From: Trachythela sp. YZ-2020
Taxonomy: Eukaryota; Cnidaria; Anthozoa; Malacalcyonacea; Clavulariidae
Direction of reading: 5' to 3'
Assembly: GCA_016169945.1 (NCBI GenBank)
Contig: JADLSH010000393.1
Coordinates: 11,693,501 to 11,757,500 of the forward strand
Length of the DNA: 64,000 nt
Below, piece after piece: positions 15,201-30,200 of the stretch. Below the pieces are notes generated by a model. It was not told where the DNA came from. It ran no database searches and saw only the letters and a list, made by a program, of their open reading frames with translations. The first letter of the stretch is position 1. Every line of letters starts with the position of its first letter. The position numbers were made by a program, and so were the translations under genes.

Positions 15201-18200
15201 AAATTAACAAAACAAGATCAGAGCCTGGAAACGAGGCAAGACAAATCAACATAGCGGCAGATATTAGCAATGTAAATTTTCACTTTTTCACTTTCAATGG
15301 AAAATCGTACGTGAATACAACAATTTAAGTTCAAGGAGCACATAGACTGAAAATGTTTGCTAACAAGCAACGAAAACAATGCTTAAACGGCGTAGGTGAG
15401 TGCACAAGTGTTATCAAAGCGTGTAATTTTTTCATGTATATTATTAATAAGTAATAGTATGGTTTCTCGTGAAATTTGGAAAAACAAACACTCGTGAGTT
15501 TTCAAAGACGTCAAATTGCACTCGTCCTTCGGACTTGTGCAATTTTGATCGTCTTTGAAAAACTCACTCGTGCATGTTTTTTCCAAATTACACTCGAAAC
15601 CATACTATTACTTATACAAAATTGTTTAATTAAAAACTAATTGATAGTAATTAGTTAGACAAGAGCTAGACTATCAAATATATGTGTATATAGTCTTGAA
15701 ATACCTTTTTGTTATAGAGCATTGTTCAGGTATATTCAATGCAGTTTATCGAAACTTAGCAACCATCCTAAATGATCAGGAAAACAGGTAATGTTAAACA
15801 GGTCGTTGTATTACTTCTATTTTATCTTTTGTTCAGTTGCCAATTCAGGGCAAATCGCCAAAACCATGCATGTTGCACAGGAAAATGTTTAGCGAAAACA
15901 CGCAATGCAAATGATGTTATACACGAAATCTGATTGGTTCGGCAACAATATTCAGTTGTGAATGTTCCGTGTAATATCGCCTTTCTCGTCGAGAGAAACG
16001 TCCATGGTAATAACGAGTTAGTGCCTATTTAGAAGCTTCATCTCGATTCACTCTTTATTTTAAATAAAATTTGTACTCTTGTTATTCTTCCTTCGAGTTA
16101 CACTGGGCTATTTTAATCGTCAAGGGTAAATCCCTTGTGTAAACAATTGTAACAACTCTACATTTAACAATTAGACAACGTCACAACGAGGCCGAATTGC
16201 GAATTGTCTATGAGCGAATAGGCAACGAAGGCGAAGCCCGAGTTGACTAATCGCCATAGACAACGAGTCCGAGTAATTTTTGATAATTTTAGCTCACTGG
16301 ACAGCTCTGTCGATAACGATGTCATCAACTCAGTGATTATAACGGCAAAGGTTATTTCAAAAAAATCAAAATCATTCGATAACCTGGTGGATCCCATCAT
16401 ACTCGTTTTTAAACACGTAAAGCAGGTACAGGCCGAATGTCTAGTAATTATTGACTTGTATGATTTTTGTATCTGCGAATGCAGATATATTGCCGTCGTG
16501 CTGTTTGCCGTTTGCTGTTTGCTGTTAGCTTATAGCCATTCAGCGACGAGCTTATTTAAATTGATAACCAATCAGCAAGTGGCTTAAATGCAATGACGTA
16601 ATGTTCTCCAAGGCCATTACATCATTCAATTTTGCCTGTTCGCAGGCTGGATCTTAAAATTCAACATGGCGATTGACAAAATGTCGTTAATTCATATAAT
16701 AACGTGGAAATACGAAGATAGACCTATGGATAAACCGGAAAGAATGCTTCAAAATTTAGTGGTTCTATTTCTGAAGGAAAACTAAACAGTGAAACAGTGA
16801 ACAGTCGAACTATCGAAGGACGAAGATCAATTAGGTATTAAAGAAATACTTCAACATATTAATATAACATTGACGCGTAAATTGTAAAATATAGCATCTT
16901 GTTTATGCACATAAGTTTTCAATACTAAAGTTTATTTGACTGCCATGAACACTAGCTAATCCCACATTTTAATTTCAGACTTAGCAATTCCACATTTTAT
17001 AGTGGTCTTGTTTATAGTATATAATAGTTAAGATGGTAAAAGATAAGACTGTACAATACTCCTTTTGGCATGACATTTATTGCTTATATTTAATGTCTTT
17101 TCAAGCAATCATTTGCCTGTACTTTACACATCACTCTCATATTTGTATTGTAGGGTGAGCAAACAAACACGGAACACTGCAGCTTTGACTAGTCAATTCT
17201 AGCCAATGTATGGATCTGATATGCTGTGTTTATATATACTTTATACATTCTATTCACAGACTATATACATGTGTCAAATTATACTGTACTCCTGATTTTC
17301 AACATTGTTCACATTTGCTACTGATGAACAGACTTCAATAATATGACCTATTTGCTAACACATCCATGTGGAATAAATAGTTCATTTGTGTTCCTCCATC
17401 CTGAATACTACATGTTGAAGTCGTGTATCAATGTGTTTAAAAGGCTTTTGAAACTGTGCAGGGTGTGTTAGCGACACCTGGTATTCTGACAACATCCATG
17501 CATCTACAATTTTTCACATACCAGATTGTAGTATATTATGGACTATCGAGAAGATTGTGAACCTAACATGTTTCAGCAAAATTAAATAAAATCTTTGTTG
17601 TGTTATGGAAATAGTTTCTGCTAGTGAAATTTATATCAGCTATTTTATTTGTCATATGTACTAAACTGTCTGGCATAGTGATACTGTAAATTGTGAACCC
17701 CATAAATTATCAATTAATATGAAAACCTTGTTCTACTGTGTATGATATATATTTTTGTGATATTTATAAAAATATATTATTTTAACCCATTAGCTGGCAA
17801 GCCCAGATGCACTCTACTTTTATTAGTATTTTACTCTGTCTAATGCAGGACGATTTTACTTGTCAGTGGTAGGCTACTGCCAATTAATGGGTTAAATATC
17901 AATCTCTTATTCCTTACAAGTTACTGGTTGAATGAAGTGTATGTTTTTGTACAAAATATGTTTAACTTATACAATTTAGGACCAAATAGAATTGTAGAAT
18001 ATTATTCCTTCATGACTACAGTGGGATCACCATGGCCATGAGCAGATACATGTACGCTTAGCGTACCTATTTTTATTTTTGTTAGCTTTTAGTAATCGCG
18101 CGTGCAGGACTGCTAAAATGTCATTTTTCAGCACCATATGTACAATATTGACTATTCGTTTTGGTCTCTTTCTCGTGAAAAGTGAAGGATTTTTTTTACA

Positions 18201-21200
18201 TTTTCTTTCAGCAATCTGACGCCCGCCATCAGTGTGTATATCTAAATACAGATAAAAAGTAAGAACACACATATGCTTGTGAGGCTAATAATAATATTGC
18301 GCGGACTTCTGCAAATTCAATTACTTCATATTGCCAGTGTTTCCGCTCATCACTTATGTTTGGCCTTACTTTCATGTGACTTTCAAAATTGTGGAACTTG
18401 AATTTTTAGATTAAGTGAATCAAAGAAAGTGTGGCTTAATTCTGGTTGTTTAATCTATTCAAGCAACAACACTCATACTGTGTGTCACTGCTTTCATTTA
18501 TCTAACTTTGCCTTGCTAATGGATATGCATGGAAGTCAGGTTGGTAGAAAAAGAACTAACTCAAAACACGACATGACATGGCATAACGTTATGTGGGTCA
18601 TTGCAGAGTGCCACTGCAATTTTCTCTTTGATGCACAGCAGAAAATCGAACTAGTATTTGTACGAACAGTATAACAACAATATACGACTATCAAGGTTGA
18701 ATATAACATTGTTGAATAAACAATGGTGTTCAGTTATAATTATTAAATTTTTTTTAAAAAAATTACATTACAAGGGTTATAAATAAATAATAGTAGTGAG
18801 CTGTAGCCAGAGGAGCAAAGCTTTCGAGTTGGTTGCCGCCATGTCACAGTAGTTTAAGCAGATTTAGCTTTCAATTTATTTATTTTCAAATGAAAATTTG
18901 CCATAGTTTGTTCTAGAAGCAGGCCGATAGTAATTATCTTGGGATGCATACCTTGTATAATGAGAATGCACACTAGATACAGGTGCTAACAATTCTGAAA
19001 ATAGTTCTGGAATTTCATTACCTCTGTTCCTTATTTGACTCACAAATGTTGCTACTTTTAATTTAATCAAATTGTCCAGCCTTAAAATCCCAAGTAATTT
19101 GTAATATGGACTCAATTAAAATATTTTTTGAAATGTGAATTTTTTATTTTTTTCCAAATAATCACCTATGTAATTTTACTAAAACAATTATTCGCCTCAG
19201 GCTCGGTGAATATCGGTGAATAAAAACCTCGACTTCGTCTCGGTTTTTATTCACCGATATTCACCTCGCCTTCGGCGAGTAATTGTTAATTAGTTAGCAT
19301 ATTATGTAAGATTACCATAACGACGTAGTTGAAATAAAATTCCTATGTTTTTAGCATTTTACTATTAACATGTGTGATTTTATTATGCCATTGAGGATGC
19401 TCATCAATAAGACAATATAAACACCAAGATATTTTTTACAGCTCGTGTGAGTAAAATTAGGAATATCAATTAAAGTGTTTTCCTTGACCTTGGTCTTGAC
19501 GTTATTGACATATAATTTGTCTTCTTAAAATTTATTGAGAGTTTATTTGCTGAACAGTTACTGTTATACTTTATTTAATTCATCATTTATAACATTTTGT
19601 AGTATATTGGGGTATATTGGGGTATATTTGTATCATCAGCATGCAAATATTCTAAATTGTAGTATATCAGAGGAGTTTGGTAGATCATTTATATAAATAA
19701 GAAAGAGAAGTGGGTCAAGTGTTGACCCTTGTGGTATACCACATTTTACTGTTAATACATCTGATTTAACATTACCTATCTGCACAAACTGAGCTCTGTT
19801 AGTTAGATAGCTTAGAAACCATTGGGTAAACCTCTTATTCGGAATTTTTCAAGTTTTCTTAATAATATATTATGATTAACAGTATCGAACGCTTTTGAAA
19901 AGTCTAAAAAAATTCCACAGGTATAGAGTATTTTCTATTGCAGTTTTAAGGTAGTCGGTAATTTCAAGAATGGCTTGTTTTGGAGAATAACCTTTTCTAA
20001 ATCCAAATTGAAATAGTATATATCTTTTGCCTTCTTTTTTATTAACCTATACTAAGCAAATTAGCATATTGTTTGTATTGTTGCACGCACAATGGGAGCC
20101 TACTTAAGAAGTGAGTACGGTACATTTTTTACTTAGTTTTTATGGATTTTAAGAGACCATCAGATAGCCATGGTTTAGATATTTTGGAGACAAGCCTTAA
20201 AGGAGCATGTTTGTCAATGATAGATTTTAGGGCATGATCTCTCACTTTTTCTGTTTTTTTTTCACTTAAATTTATATCTGGTGAAAGCAAAATATTATTC
20301 AATCAAAGGAATTAATGTCACTCAAATAAACTTCACTATTAAAATCTTGTAGTCACGGAAATATACTTTTTCTTTATTTCTATTTACCTGAATATCAGAC
20401 ACGCAGAAAGTCTGTAGATGATCTGAAATATCAGCAGTAATTATTTTGCTATATTATAGTTATAATTATATGGGATGCATTTGTATATATATTAAAAGTT
20501 AAGCGGATAAATGCAAGAGTGCAGAATAATTGTGCAAATGGTGATACAAGCATTAACTTTTGAGAATACAAGGAGTATTGTCTCTAGAGTTAATATGGAT
20601 ATGGAACCACGTCTGAATTTAGCTTAAACAGAAGTTACCAGGTGTTTCCTGACAGTCGCCATCTTTTACCGGAAGTGAACCAATAAGAACCGGAAGTGTT
20701 CGATTTTATTGCTTTTGCGAGTGTTAAAATAAACTTTAATCTTAAAATACACATGCTAATGTTCAAAATAATCTATTTTAAATATCTAAATTCCGCTAAT
20801 ACTCTTCGGATATTTTACAAAATATGTAGCTGAACACAGATGAAGTTCCACGCCAACTGAACTCTGAACTGTAAGTGAGGCCCGGTTAGGGGGTGTGTGA
20901 ATAATCCATAATCCAAGTTAAAATTTGAAAATAATCCGTATCCCATTTTTCTAAACAAAAATATCCCTAAAATATATTCAACAAACATGAACAGTACAAG
21001 TATCAAAAGTAAACATATTCAATGCGACCGATGAACATGTTGATGCGGTCGCCATTTTGATGCGTGCGTTCCGGCTCGAAACAGATTGTAAACAGATTGT
21101 AAACAGATTTTAATGATAATTTATATTGAAGAAGCTCGATCAGAGAAAGATGTTTTGCCCATTTTTAAGTTAGCTGATTTAGCCAGCATGTGCACATCTC

Positions 21201-24200
21201 GTTTACAGCAACTTGGAGTTGATTTGCAAGACCGCGTCCACACTACCAGATTAAAATAACGTATATTAGCCATAGTTCCTGATCTACAAGCACATAAACA
21301 GGGGCGTGATATCCTACTAGCTTACGGAGATGATGTAGGAAAGGCACTCAAAAAAGCACATCAGGAATGTTGTGACGACGAAGCCATGTATCTTGCAAGA
21401 GCGGCAAATATTGTAAGGAAAGCAATGTTTGCGGTCCAGCATAGTTTTGATGGATCGTTTTCACAGGATTGTCAAGTCAACTCGGTACCAGCACTGCTCC
21501 TTTCCCTAGTGAACATGATTTTATATGGACCGAACATGAAAAATCAATCAGAATGCTCGAAAATCTCTCAAGCGGCTACCAGCATCGCACAGTTGTTGGA
21601 ATTCAATATAATGGTCAAGTTCGCCAATTACGTGGTCCAAGCAAGCATGAACGTCACAGTATGTCTCGCGAAACGCCACTGCCAATATACGTTTGTCTGT
21701 CCGTGCATGCTAAGCCTCGTAGTCGGGAAATCGTTCAAAATCTCTTTAACCTTGGCCTTTCAATATCGTACGATCGAGTTCTTAGCATTTCCACAGATAT
21801 TGGGAACAGCGTTTGCGATCAGTATGAACAAAACGGTGTAGCACAAAACGGTATGAACAAAACGGTTAATTTCATGGGACAGGAATTTCATCAGTATGAA
21901 CAAAACGGTTAATTTCATGGGACAGGAATTTCGTTGTTTCAACAAATTTCCAAAAACCATTACCCGAATCCTATACACATGTTCGCCCAGCGTTTCTTCA
22001 TAATCAAGATCCACCTGTTCCTCAAGTACAATGCGAAGTGAAAGGAGATGGATCAACAGTACTACATGCTATAGAGGAAGAATTCCATTAGCTTGACAAT
22101 GTCAACAATACCATTAAGTCAATAGAAACCTTGACAGGTGATGAGTCATTCTCGTGGGCCGCATATCATTCGAAGTTACAGGAGGTCGATTCCCCAGTGG
22201 CCATTTCTTCATTGTTACCTCTTCCCAGATCAATCAAAATCTGTTGCTATGATTCGTCACTCTATTGATGCAGTAAAACTAGCTGTTGACAGTCTGAATC
22301 CTAATCAGGTGCCTGTGATAGCAATGGATCAACCTTTGTTTGCAATCGCAGTGGAATTGGCCAGACATTTATGGAGTGCAACGTTTTCTAGTGATGTTTG
22401 GTGGCCTACACATTGGAATGGGTTTCCTTAAAGTGCTTGGTCAATGGCTTAATGGGAGTGGTTGGATATATGCTTTAACTGAAGCTAAAGTAGCATCACC
22501 TGGTACAGCTGAATCTTTTATTAAAACTTCAAACGTAGTACGCACTCGAAAAGCACATCAGGTAACCGTAAGCAGTCTTTACATTTTGTTGCGTAAATCT
22601 TATGACGATTATGTCAAACAACTGGTGAAAGCGGAAGATGTATTTTCTTTCGACGATTGGTGCTCTAACTCGATGAAGTCTATTCCACAATTTCAGTTCT
22701 CGTACATCGCCTTACGGCTGGAACTATTGCCTTTGGCGTTTGTACGATCCATTCGCCAAGCTGATTTTCAACTTTACGTTGATACACATAGTCAGATGAT
22801 GCCTTGGTTCTTTGCTCTCGACCATCCAAATTAAGCCAGATGGCTGTCAGTGCATATTCGCGATATGTGTATGTTAAAAGATGTCAACCCAGCAGTACAT
22901 ACAGAATTCCGAATGGCGGCTTTACAATCAACAAGACTGGAAATCCTTTTTCAGCGATAGCAATAGACCAGGCTCACGAGCAAAACAATGCAATGGTGAA
23001 AGGTGATGGTGGAGCAGTTGGCCTAACCGAGAATCCAGGAGCACTACGTCGCTGGATGGTTTCAGGTCCAGAGATTTTAAGAATGATAAATGAATTCGAA
23101 GTTAGCGTAGATTTGAAGAAAAAGGGTGAACACAACAGAATGAAGCATCATGGCGTTCAAGAAGCGTTCTACAAGGATACCAATGCTCTTGTTGCTGCTA
23201 TAGAAGAAATGGTCAACCCATTCATGGAGGACAGTAACCAGCTTTTTACACTTGACACAAAGGACGTTGCTGACCAAGCTGTCGTGAACACGGTTCAAGG
23301 AATCGAAGTGTTGGGCGTGGAGCAGTATGAAAGCTTTACTAAAGAAAGCCTCATTGATTGAACAATTTCTTTGTCAGAGCCCGTCAAGAAAACAAATTGG
23401 CGTTGTTTAGCTCACCTCCAACAAAAGCAGTATCAAGTGCTAAGCATTAGTTAACGAGCCTTAAGAGCGATTGCGCTCTTTTCTCACGACTTTACATCGC
23501 CTGCCAAACAAGAGAAGGGGATTTGCACGACTTTTTCCAGCACGAGAATCAACCATGTCCTCCATCTTTGTCTAACGTAGGAAAGCTTCGTCTCCCGGGA
23601 AACAAGTCCGATTTGATTGACTGCTTACAGCCTCACCATCAGTCTCAGACAGAAGCACCGAGCAATATTGATGCAACTATTATTGATGGTCCTGCTATTG
23701 TAAATATGCTTAATCCTGGAACTGCACGGACATTCCAGCAGCACGCAGAGAAGTCCATTACTCCTTACATCGAGTCGCAATTACAGTATTCCAACCGCGT
23801 GGATGTTATTTGGGACAGATATATCAGCAACAGTCTCAAGGCGTCAACTAGAAGCAAGAGGGGAACTGGCATTCGAAGAAGAGTACAACCCTGCAACGAA
23901 CTTCAAGAAATTGGAAAAGCTTCCTCAGGGTGGATGGTAACAAGACAGCATGGTGAGCAAGTGCTGTTCAACCAACCGCGAGAAAGCCAGTCAGATCTAA
24001 CTCCATGCAACCATGAAGAAGCTGACACGAGAATGTTTGTTCACGTTGTAGATGCTGTAAGACAAGGTTATAAAAGAATTCTCATCCGCACAGTTGATAC
24101 CGATGTCTTAGTTCTTGCAATAGCATTGGTGCTTCAGCTCAAGAAAATTAACCCCGAGGTGAAGTTATGGGTAGCTTTTGGTACAGGATGCCACTTGCGA

Positions 24201-27200
24201 TATTTTGAAACTCACAACATCGCAGAGAAATTAGGTATGGAAGTTTCCAGAACATTGCCGTTTTTTCATGCATTCACGGGGTGTGATACTGCATGTCATT
24301 GTTTGCTGGAAAGGGGAAAAAGACGGCGTGGGCAGTATGGATGGCGTATCCAGAGGCTACGTCCGCCTTCTTAGCGTTAACAAATCTCCCCAGCAGTGTG
24401 GAAGCTCATCAATGTATGCCAACAATTGAACGGTTTGTTGTACTAATGTATGACCGAACCAGCACTGCCATGCTTGTAAACGAGGCCCGATCGCTCTTGT
24501 TCTTCCTAAAAGGTAGAGCCTTTGACAATATACCACCAACCCAAGCAGCCCTTCTGCAGCACGTGAAGCGAGCTGTTTATCAGGCTGGTTATTGCTGGGG
24601 GCAAGCATTGATTGCACGCCCACAGTTGCCGTGTCCGTCGGAATGGGGATGGTCGCTTTCGGGAGATACCTGGAATCCGCTGTGGACAACACTTCCTGAT
24701 GTTACAAACAGTTGTAGGGATCTTATAAAATGCGGTTGTAAGAAGGGATGCAATCGAAATTGTTCTTGCAAAACAGCAGCATTAAAGTGCACTGGTTTGT
24801 GTCGATGTGGAGATTATTCTACTAATAGTTGAACTCGTTTATGCGACGTAGAAACATGTTGTACTACAAAGATTACGAAGAAAAAACTAACAATCAATAG
24901 AAACAGATGGATACGACATGCTCTTCTGTGATTTGTCGCTGCTCATTTTAGAATATATTATGGGTATTACACGAACTGGCAATGGACCATTCCCCTATTA
25001 GAGGAATTTATATCAGTACAGCTGGAAAGAGCATCCTAAGTTTAGCAAAATTGCAAGGTTTGGTTGCGAAATGTCGTAAAATGTGGAAAATATAGCCCTG
25101 TGAAGTTGGTAAATTTTGTATAGTTTTGTATTACGCGCGGAAAACGGTTACCACTTTTTTAAAAGTGGTAACCGTTTTCCGCGCGTAATACAAAAATATA
25201 GAAAATCTACCAACTTCGCAGGGCTATATTTTCCACATTTGACAACATTTCACAACCAAACTTTGCAATTTTACTAAACTTAGGATGCTCTTTCCAGCTG
25301 TACTGATACAATTTCCTAATTCAAAAGTTAGTTTAATAGGGGAATGGTCCATTGTATTATAAAGATTGGTCCGGTTGCTACTTCCGGTTAGATATTTGAA
25401 ACGAAGATTCAGTCGTTGTATATAACTGTAAGCCAATGAAACGCGTTTGTGGTCACACAAATGTGTTAAATACAAATATTTTTCATCTAACAAAGAAAAC
25501 GAATCTATATTTTTGTGTATAAAGATGAATTTCGGAGCACTTCCGGTTTGGCTGGTGGCCATTTTGGATGACCTCTCATAATTACTTATATGTGCATTTT
25601 AAAGTGTGGTTTCTATATGTAGGGTTTTTCAGCTCATAAATATGTCCTAAACTACAAATTTTCTTGCTTGTATCACAAAGTGCACAATTTTTACAGTACC
25701 CGCCTAAGTCACTTACTATAGATCATATTACGATATGGGTAAATATCAAGATTTTTTCTCGGCATCTCGTTCGATAGGACTAATAGTAGAAGGTGTTTGA
25801 TGCATTTTCGCAACTGCTCCTGGTTAGGTCTAAAAATGTATATAAATTTTCGTTCGAATATTCCATCTATACAAACACCTTCTATATCATATTAAGATAC
25901 TCTTCAGTTTGGCTATGCATCACAATTGAAGAGGTTAATATTAAGAGACTGGATTTATAAGCATAAGGTCAGAATCCATATCATCAAATTTATTAGGATT
26001 AGCATTTAGGAAGTGTATCATAGATATCTTTATTACGGTCTAGTAACAAATCGAAATCAGACATAAGTTAAATTTAGTCAAAGATAAATAGACAATTAGT
26101 TATAAGATAATTTAACTAAGATAACAACAAGTTTTTCAAGCAATGTTATTCAACACTGATGAAACAGCAATACATAACTACACAGTTGTTCACGTTTTTT
26201 GGGAACAAGGCCAAGGGGAGACAAAAATAATGGAACAACCTTATTATGGATTGATATATTCAAACATGATTGGTCGACCTTGTATAAAGACGATTTCCTT
26301 CATTGGTGTATTACAAATAATTGACGTAATTGTATAGACAAAGTTTGTGTCAATCAAAATGGTTTTTATTTTGTAGAGTACGATATCTTCAAAGCATGAT
26401 CAAACTCTGACAGTACTCTCTTACATAACATGCAGTATTTCCACGGTGTCTGCTTTTGTTGCAGTTGTCATCTTTCATATATTAAGGTATGTCTTTCAAT
26501 ATTGCACTCCTGGAGCGCGTACAAAATTATGCATTTTTTCTGGATGATTTATAGCATGTTCTTTTTAGGCTGACTAGTGATCGAATATTGATCCACAAAC
26601 ATCTCGCGGTAAACATAGTTCTTACACAGCTGATTTTCCTTATTGCCCCACAATGTACCTCCGTTCAAGTAAGTACGAATGTCAACCTGTTACGTTTGTT
26701 TTTCTCCAATAACCGTGCAGGGGGCGGAGTCAAAAATACTCTATTGGACGGTGACGTTCTCGTGACATGACGTCTACATGGCATCAAAACTATATATCAA
26801 ATTTAATATTGGGGCGTATATCAACTGATTTGGGGTTCTGGAGGTACCTCCTCCATTTTCTGTATTCAGTTTAGATTCGTATATTTAACAATTATACCAT
26901 GAGCTCGAGTCGTATATATGAGCTCAGGGGTGCGTGGTAGCGAGTCGGCTATCAGCCATATATACGACGAAATGGAATAATTGTTTAATAATATAGACAT
27001 TAACTGCATTCATAAACTCTTATGTATTGTAATATTTTGACCGCTTGTTCAGCAACAAGGTATAAAACCCTATTTGCGAACTATTTTATACGTGTCGCAA
27101 CTTGTCTTGATTAAAGTGAAATGGTTTTAGAACCAGTGGTGTAGAAGAGGGGTGCGCTTGGGGGCGGAGCCCCCCCCCTTCCTCAAGCTATGTGGGTGCT

Positions 27201-30200
27201 GAGCCCCCCTTCTTTTTTGCAAGAAAGCTTGAAAATATATATTTTTCCATTGTTTTCATTCTCCAAGCAGCACTATATGACTATTTCAGGCATGAATATC
27301 GCATAAAGATGCGATCATGGGATTTGGGGGTTACTAATGACGCCATCCATCTCCGAACGTTTTCACCCTTTATAACATGCTCGTCTAGAGAGCCCCCCCC
27401 CCTACTTATGAATTTAGTTCTACAGCACTGTTTAGAACTTAGGATTTTTTACGACGATTTTCCGGTAAAACAATTGCTTGTTCACTGCAAATTTATTTAT
27501 TTTTGCTTGCGACCTTTTTCGAAGGCGAAGAATTAATATTGTAATCATATTTTTTCACCGCTCTTTTGGCATTGATTCCTTAAAAATTCTTCTATTTAAA
27601 CTTGTTTCCAAATTGTAAATCTATTTGGTTTCCTGCAAACAATTGCTGGGATGTTTTTCGTTGTGTTTTCATTCCTATTTAAATTTAAAAAGCCATTTTG
27701 TTTTCGCTACTCACCGTATATGATACGGCAAATAGCTCAACCAATCAGATTGCAGATAGTATTATATAATTAGATATACATATGTGAGATGGCGACATAT
27801 GAATATCAATTGTTAAAATAATACTACTTTGGAATGCGAATCTTACCTTACGTTATCTGTTAAGTGTGAGGTGTAAACTCAATTTTGTTTATATTTCATT
27901 GAATAGTGGCTTTGCAAAATTGTTGCTGTTTTTCTTCATTTCTTCCTCTTGGCACTGTTTTCTTGGATGTTGGTGGAAGGACTGTACATGTACAAATCTC
28001 TCATTAAAGTATTCAGTTCTAGAGCTCATGGAACATTTAAGAAATATTTTATTTTGGGATACGGTGAGTAAACTCTCTTTCCAGATAAATTTTCCTTGTC
28101 ATACCATTTTCCAGGCAAATTCGATTTTTGTTCCACTATATACCCATATGATAGTATATATTGTAATATGTATTCTATTGGAAACACTTTTGTTTGGTCA
28201 TGCATGGTAATCGCCAACCGATAACATCAATAAAATATTGAATTTCAAGATGGATTTTTATTTGGAATGCTTTCTGAATGGTTCAGGAATGGTTGCCAAA
28301 TTGCAACTTCACTAACTATCCGGTAAATCCATATACAAACCATATCGCTCTAATTTACCACGTGACCATATCGGACCAAAATCTTAACGGCCCTAAAGTT
28401 TGACAACCAACCCGGATTCAATTTGGAGTGCGACTACTCTATGAAGTTTTATACCTGGAGGCAGCGTCTACTACCAGAGATTCATAGTATATTAATAGGT
28501 CAATCCTATAGGCACATGAACGAAGCACTGCAGATTTGTGATCTCCGGTTTAAGTGAATTTGCAATCAATTTCTGTTCACCAATCACATTTGCTCATATA
28601 GTTTGGGAACTTATACCTATTTAATGTTTTTTAACAAAATCAAGTGGACTTTGTTTAAATTAACACATTGTCATATGATTGTGTTTTAGGAATTCCTTTA
28701 GTTATTGTGGTGATTTCATGTGGATTATTTTGGAACAATTATGGAACTGGAGAAAAGTACGTTTTAGTTAAGATAATAAAATGTATTAGCTTGGTTACTA
28801 TAAAAAAATGGAGTCTTTGATTCAAATGTAAACTTCGCAAAGAATAATAGAGTAAAACGTTCATGTTTGTGGGTTACCTTTTCAATTTGAACGACTGTTT
28901 CTCGAATAATAGTATTTTTAAGTGACTTATGAGATTGGATTTTGTCAAAAAACCAAAATGAAGTATCATTTGGGGATGAAGCATATTTTGGCGATGGGCT
29001 CATCAAAACCAAGTATAACTACGGCTTTCCATGTACTGCTACCAGTTTGTTTACTAACTTTACATGCATTACGAATCTTTTACGATTCCTGGTTTAACCG
29101 TGGTTTAAGCTTGCACCAATACTAAGTTATGCAGTTTACATGCATTCAGTATGGAGGAAAGATTGTTTTATAATAATTTTTGGAGTGGATTTAGAAACGA
29201 ATTTGAAACACGACTGTGAAATAACATATAGTGAATTAAAGTTACATAATTAGACGGCATCTAAAAATGATGGGTTCTATACTAAATGTTCTCTCAAGCA
29301 GATACTACTTGCACTAAGGAGACAAATGACCCCTGTTTCAAAGAAGGAATGAACAAGCTTTAAGATAATACCTAAATCATTTTATAAGGAATAGTATTCT
29401 GAAAATTATTCGTAAAATGTCATGGACTCCGTCTTTTTATATACCCATGCATGTATAGTAGGCTGCACAGTAGCGGACACCACCCCAAGCCGGTAAGCTG
29501 GATGAAATTTTCTCTGATAAATGCAAGTCGAAATTCATTTCACTGCCATACCATATAAAGCAGACCTATTTTGTATCTATCCCATGCACGCTCCAGGAGA
29601 CATGCCCTTGAAAGCTCTGCCTCCTGATTTGATATTTACCTCAAATCATTCCTCCGTATATGCATATTATTCATAATATATTTAAAGCTAATATTCTTTT
29701 ATGTAAATGGTACTAGTGGCAAAATATATTTCACTTTGAATTCTAATTTCACTATATTCGTCATTAACATGCAGCGAAACCAAAAATCTGCCCGATAGAT
29801 AAGTCGCAGTTTGTAAACGCACTTTTCGCAGGCCCACCCCCCAGAACATATTAGCATCGAACGTTTGTCTTGGAACGTTCCGAACATTCCACTCGCGTCA
29901 GTAGAATGGGAATTTTTATTCAATATCACGTGATGATAATCTGCCAGATAAATGACGATATTAATTTAATAAGGTGTTATAAAATAATGACATTAACCTC
30001 GTTCCCAGGCTCTTCCCAAGGAAGACATAACTAAGTGTTGTGTGGATGTGAAAATGCTACATCGCTACAATGATAACAAAAACAGAATACAAAGTATGAT
30101 ATAGACTTGATGTATAGGCGGCTCTCGTGGGGTTCGTGTCTCCCCCGAATCTACTCGTGGGAGGGAATTGATCTCAATATTGAACTCCATATCTTCTTAA

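Larger units (their letters stand above)
20650..25570 (+). mobile_element. Possible extent of the element carrying the CXC mobile gene
   Basis: Upstream of the decayed gene (20,655-20,715) and downstream (25,360-25,565) there are matching words in opposite orientation: GCCAT..TTT, ACCGGAAGTG twice on the left, and CACTTCCGGTTTGG with GGCCATTTT on the right. These could be subterminal repeats of a DNA transposon of about 4.9 kb. I could not find clean terminal inverted repeats or a target duplication, so the borders are approximate. Confidence 0.35.

Noticed and set aside
26143..26337. Open frame with HVFWEQ and TISFIGVLQ, at first taken for the receptor's GPS motif
   Set aside because: It lacks the GPS cysteines and the W..GC block, has no phase-compatible acceptor, and a clear GPS exon exists at 18,410-18,539.
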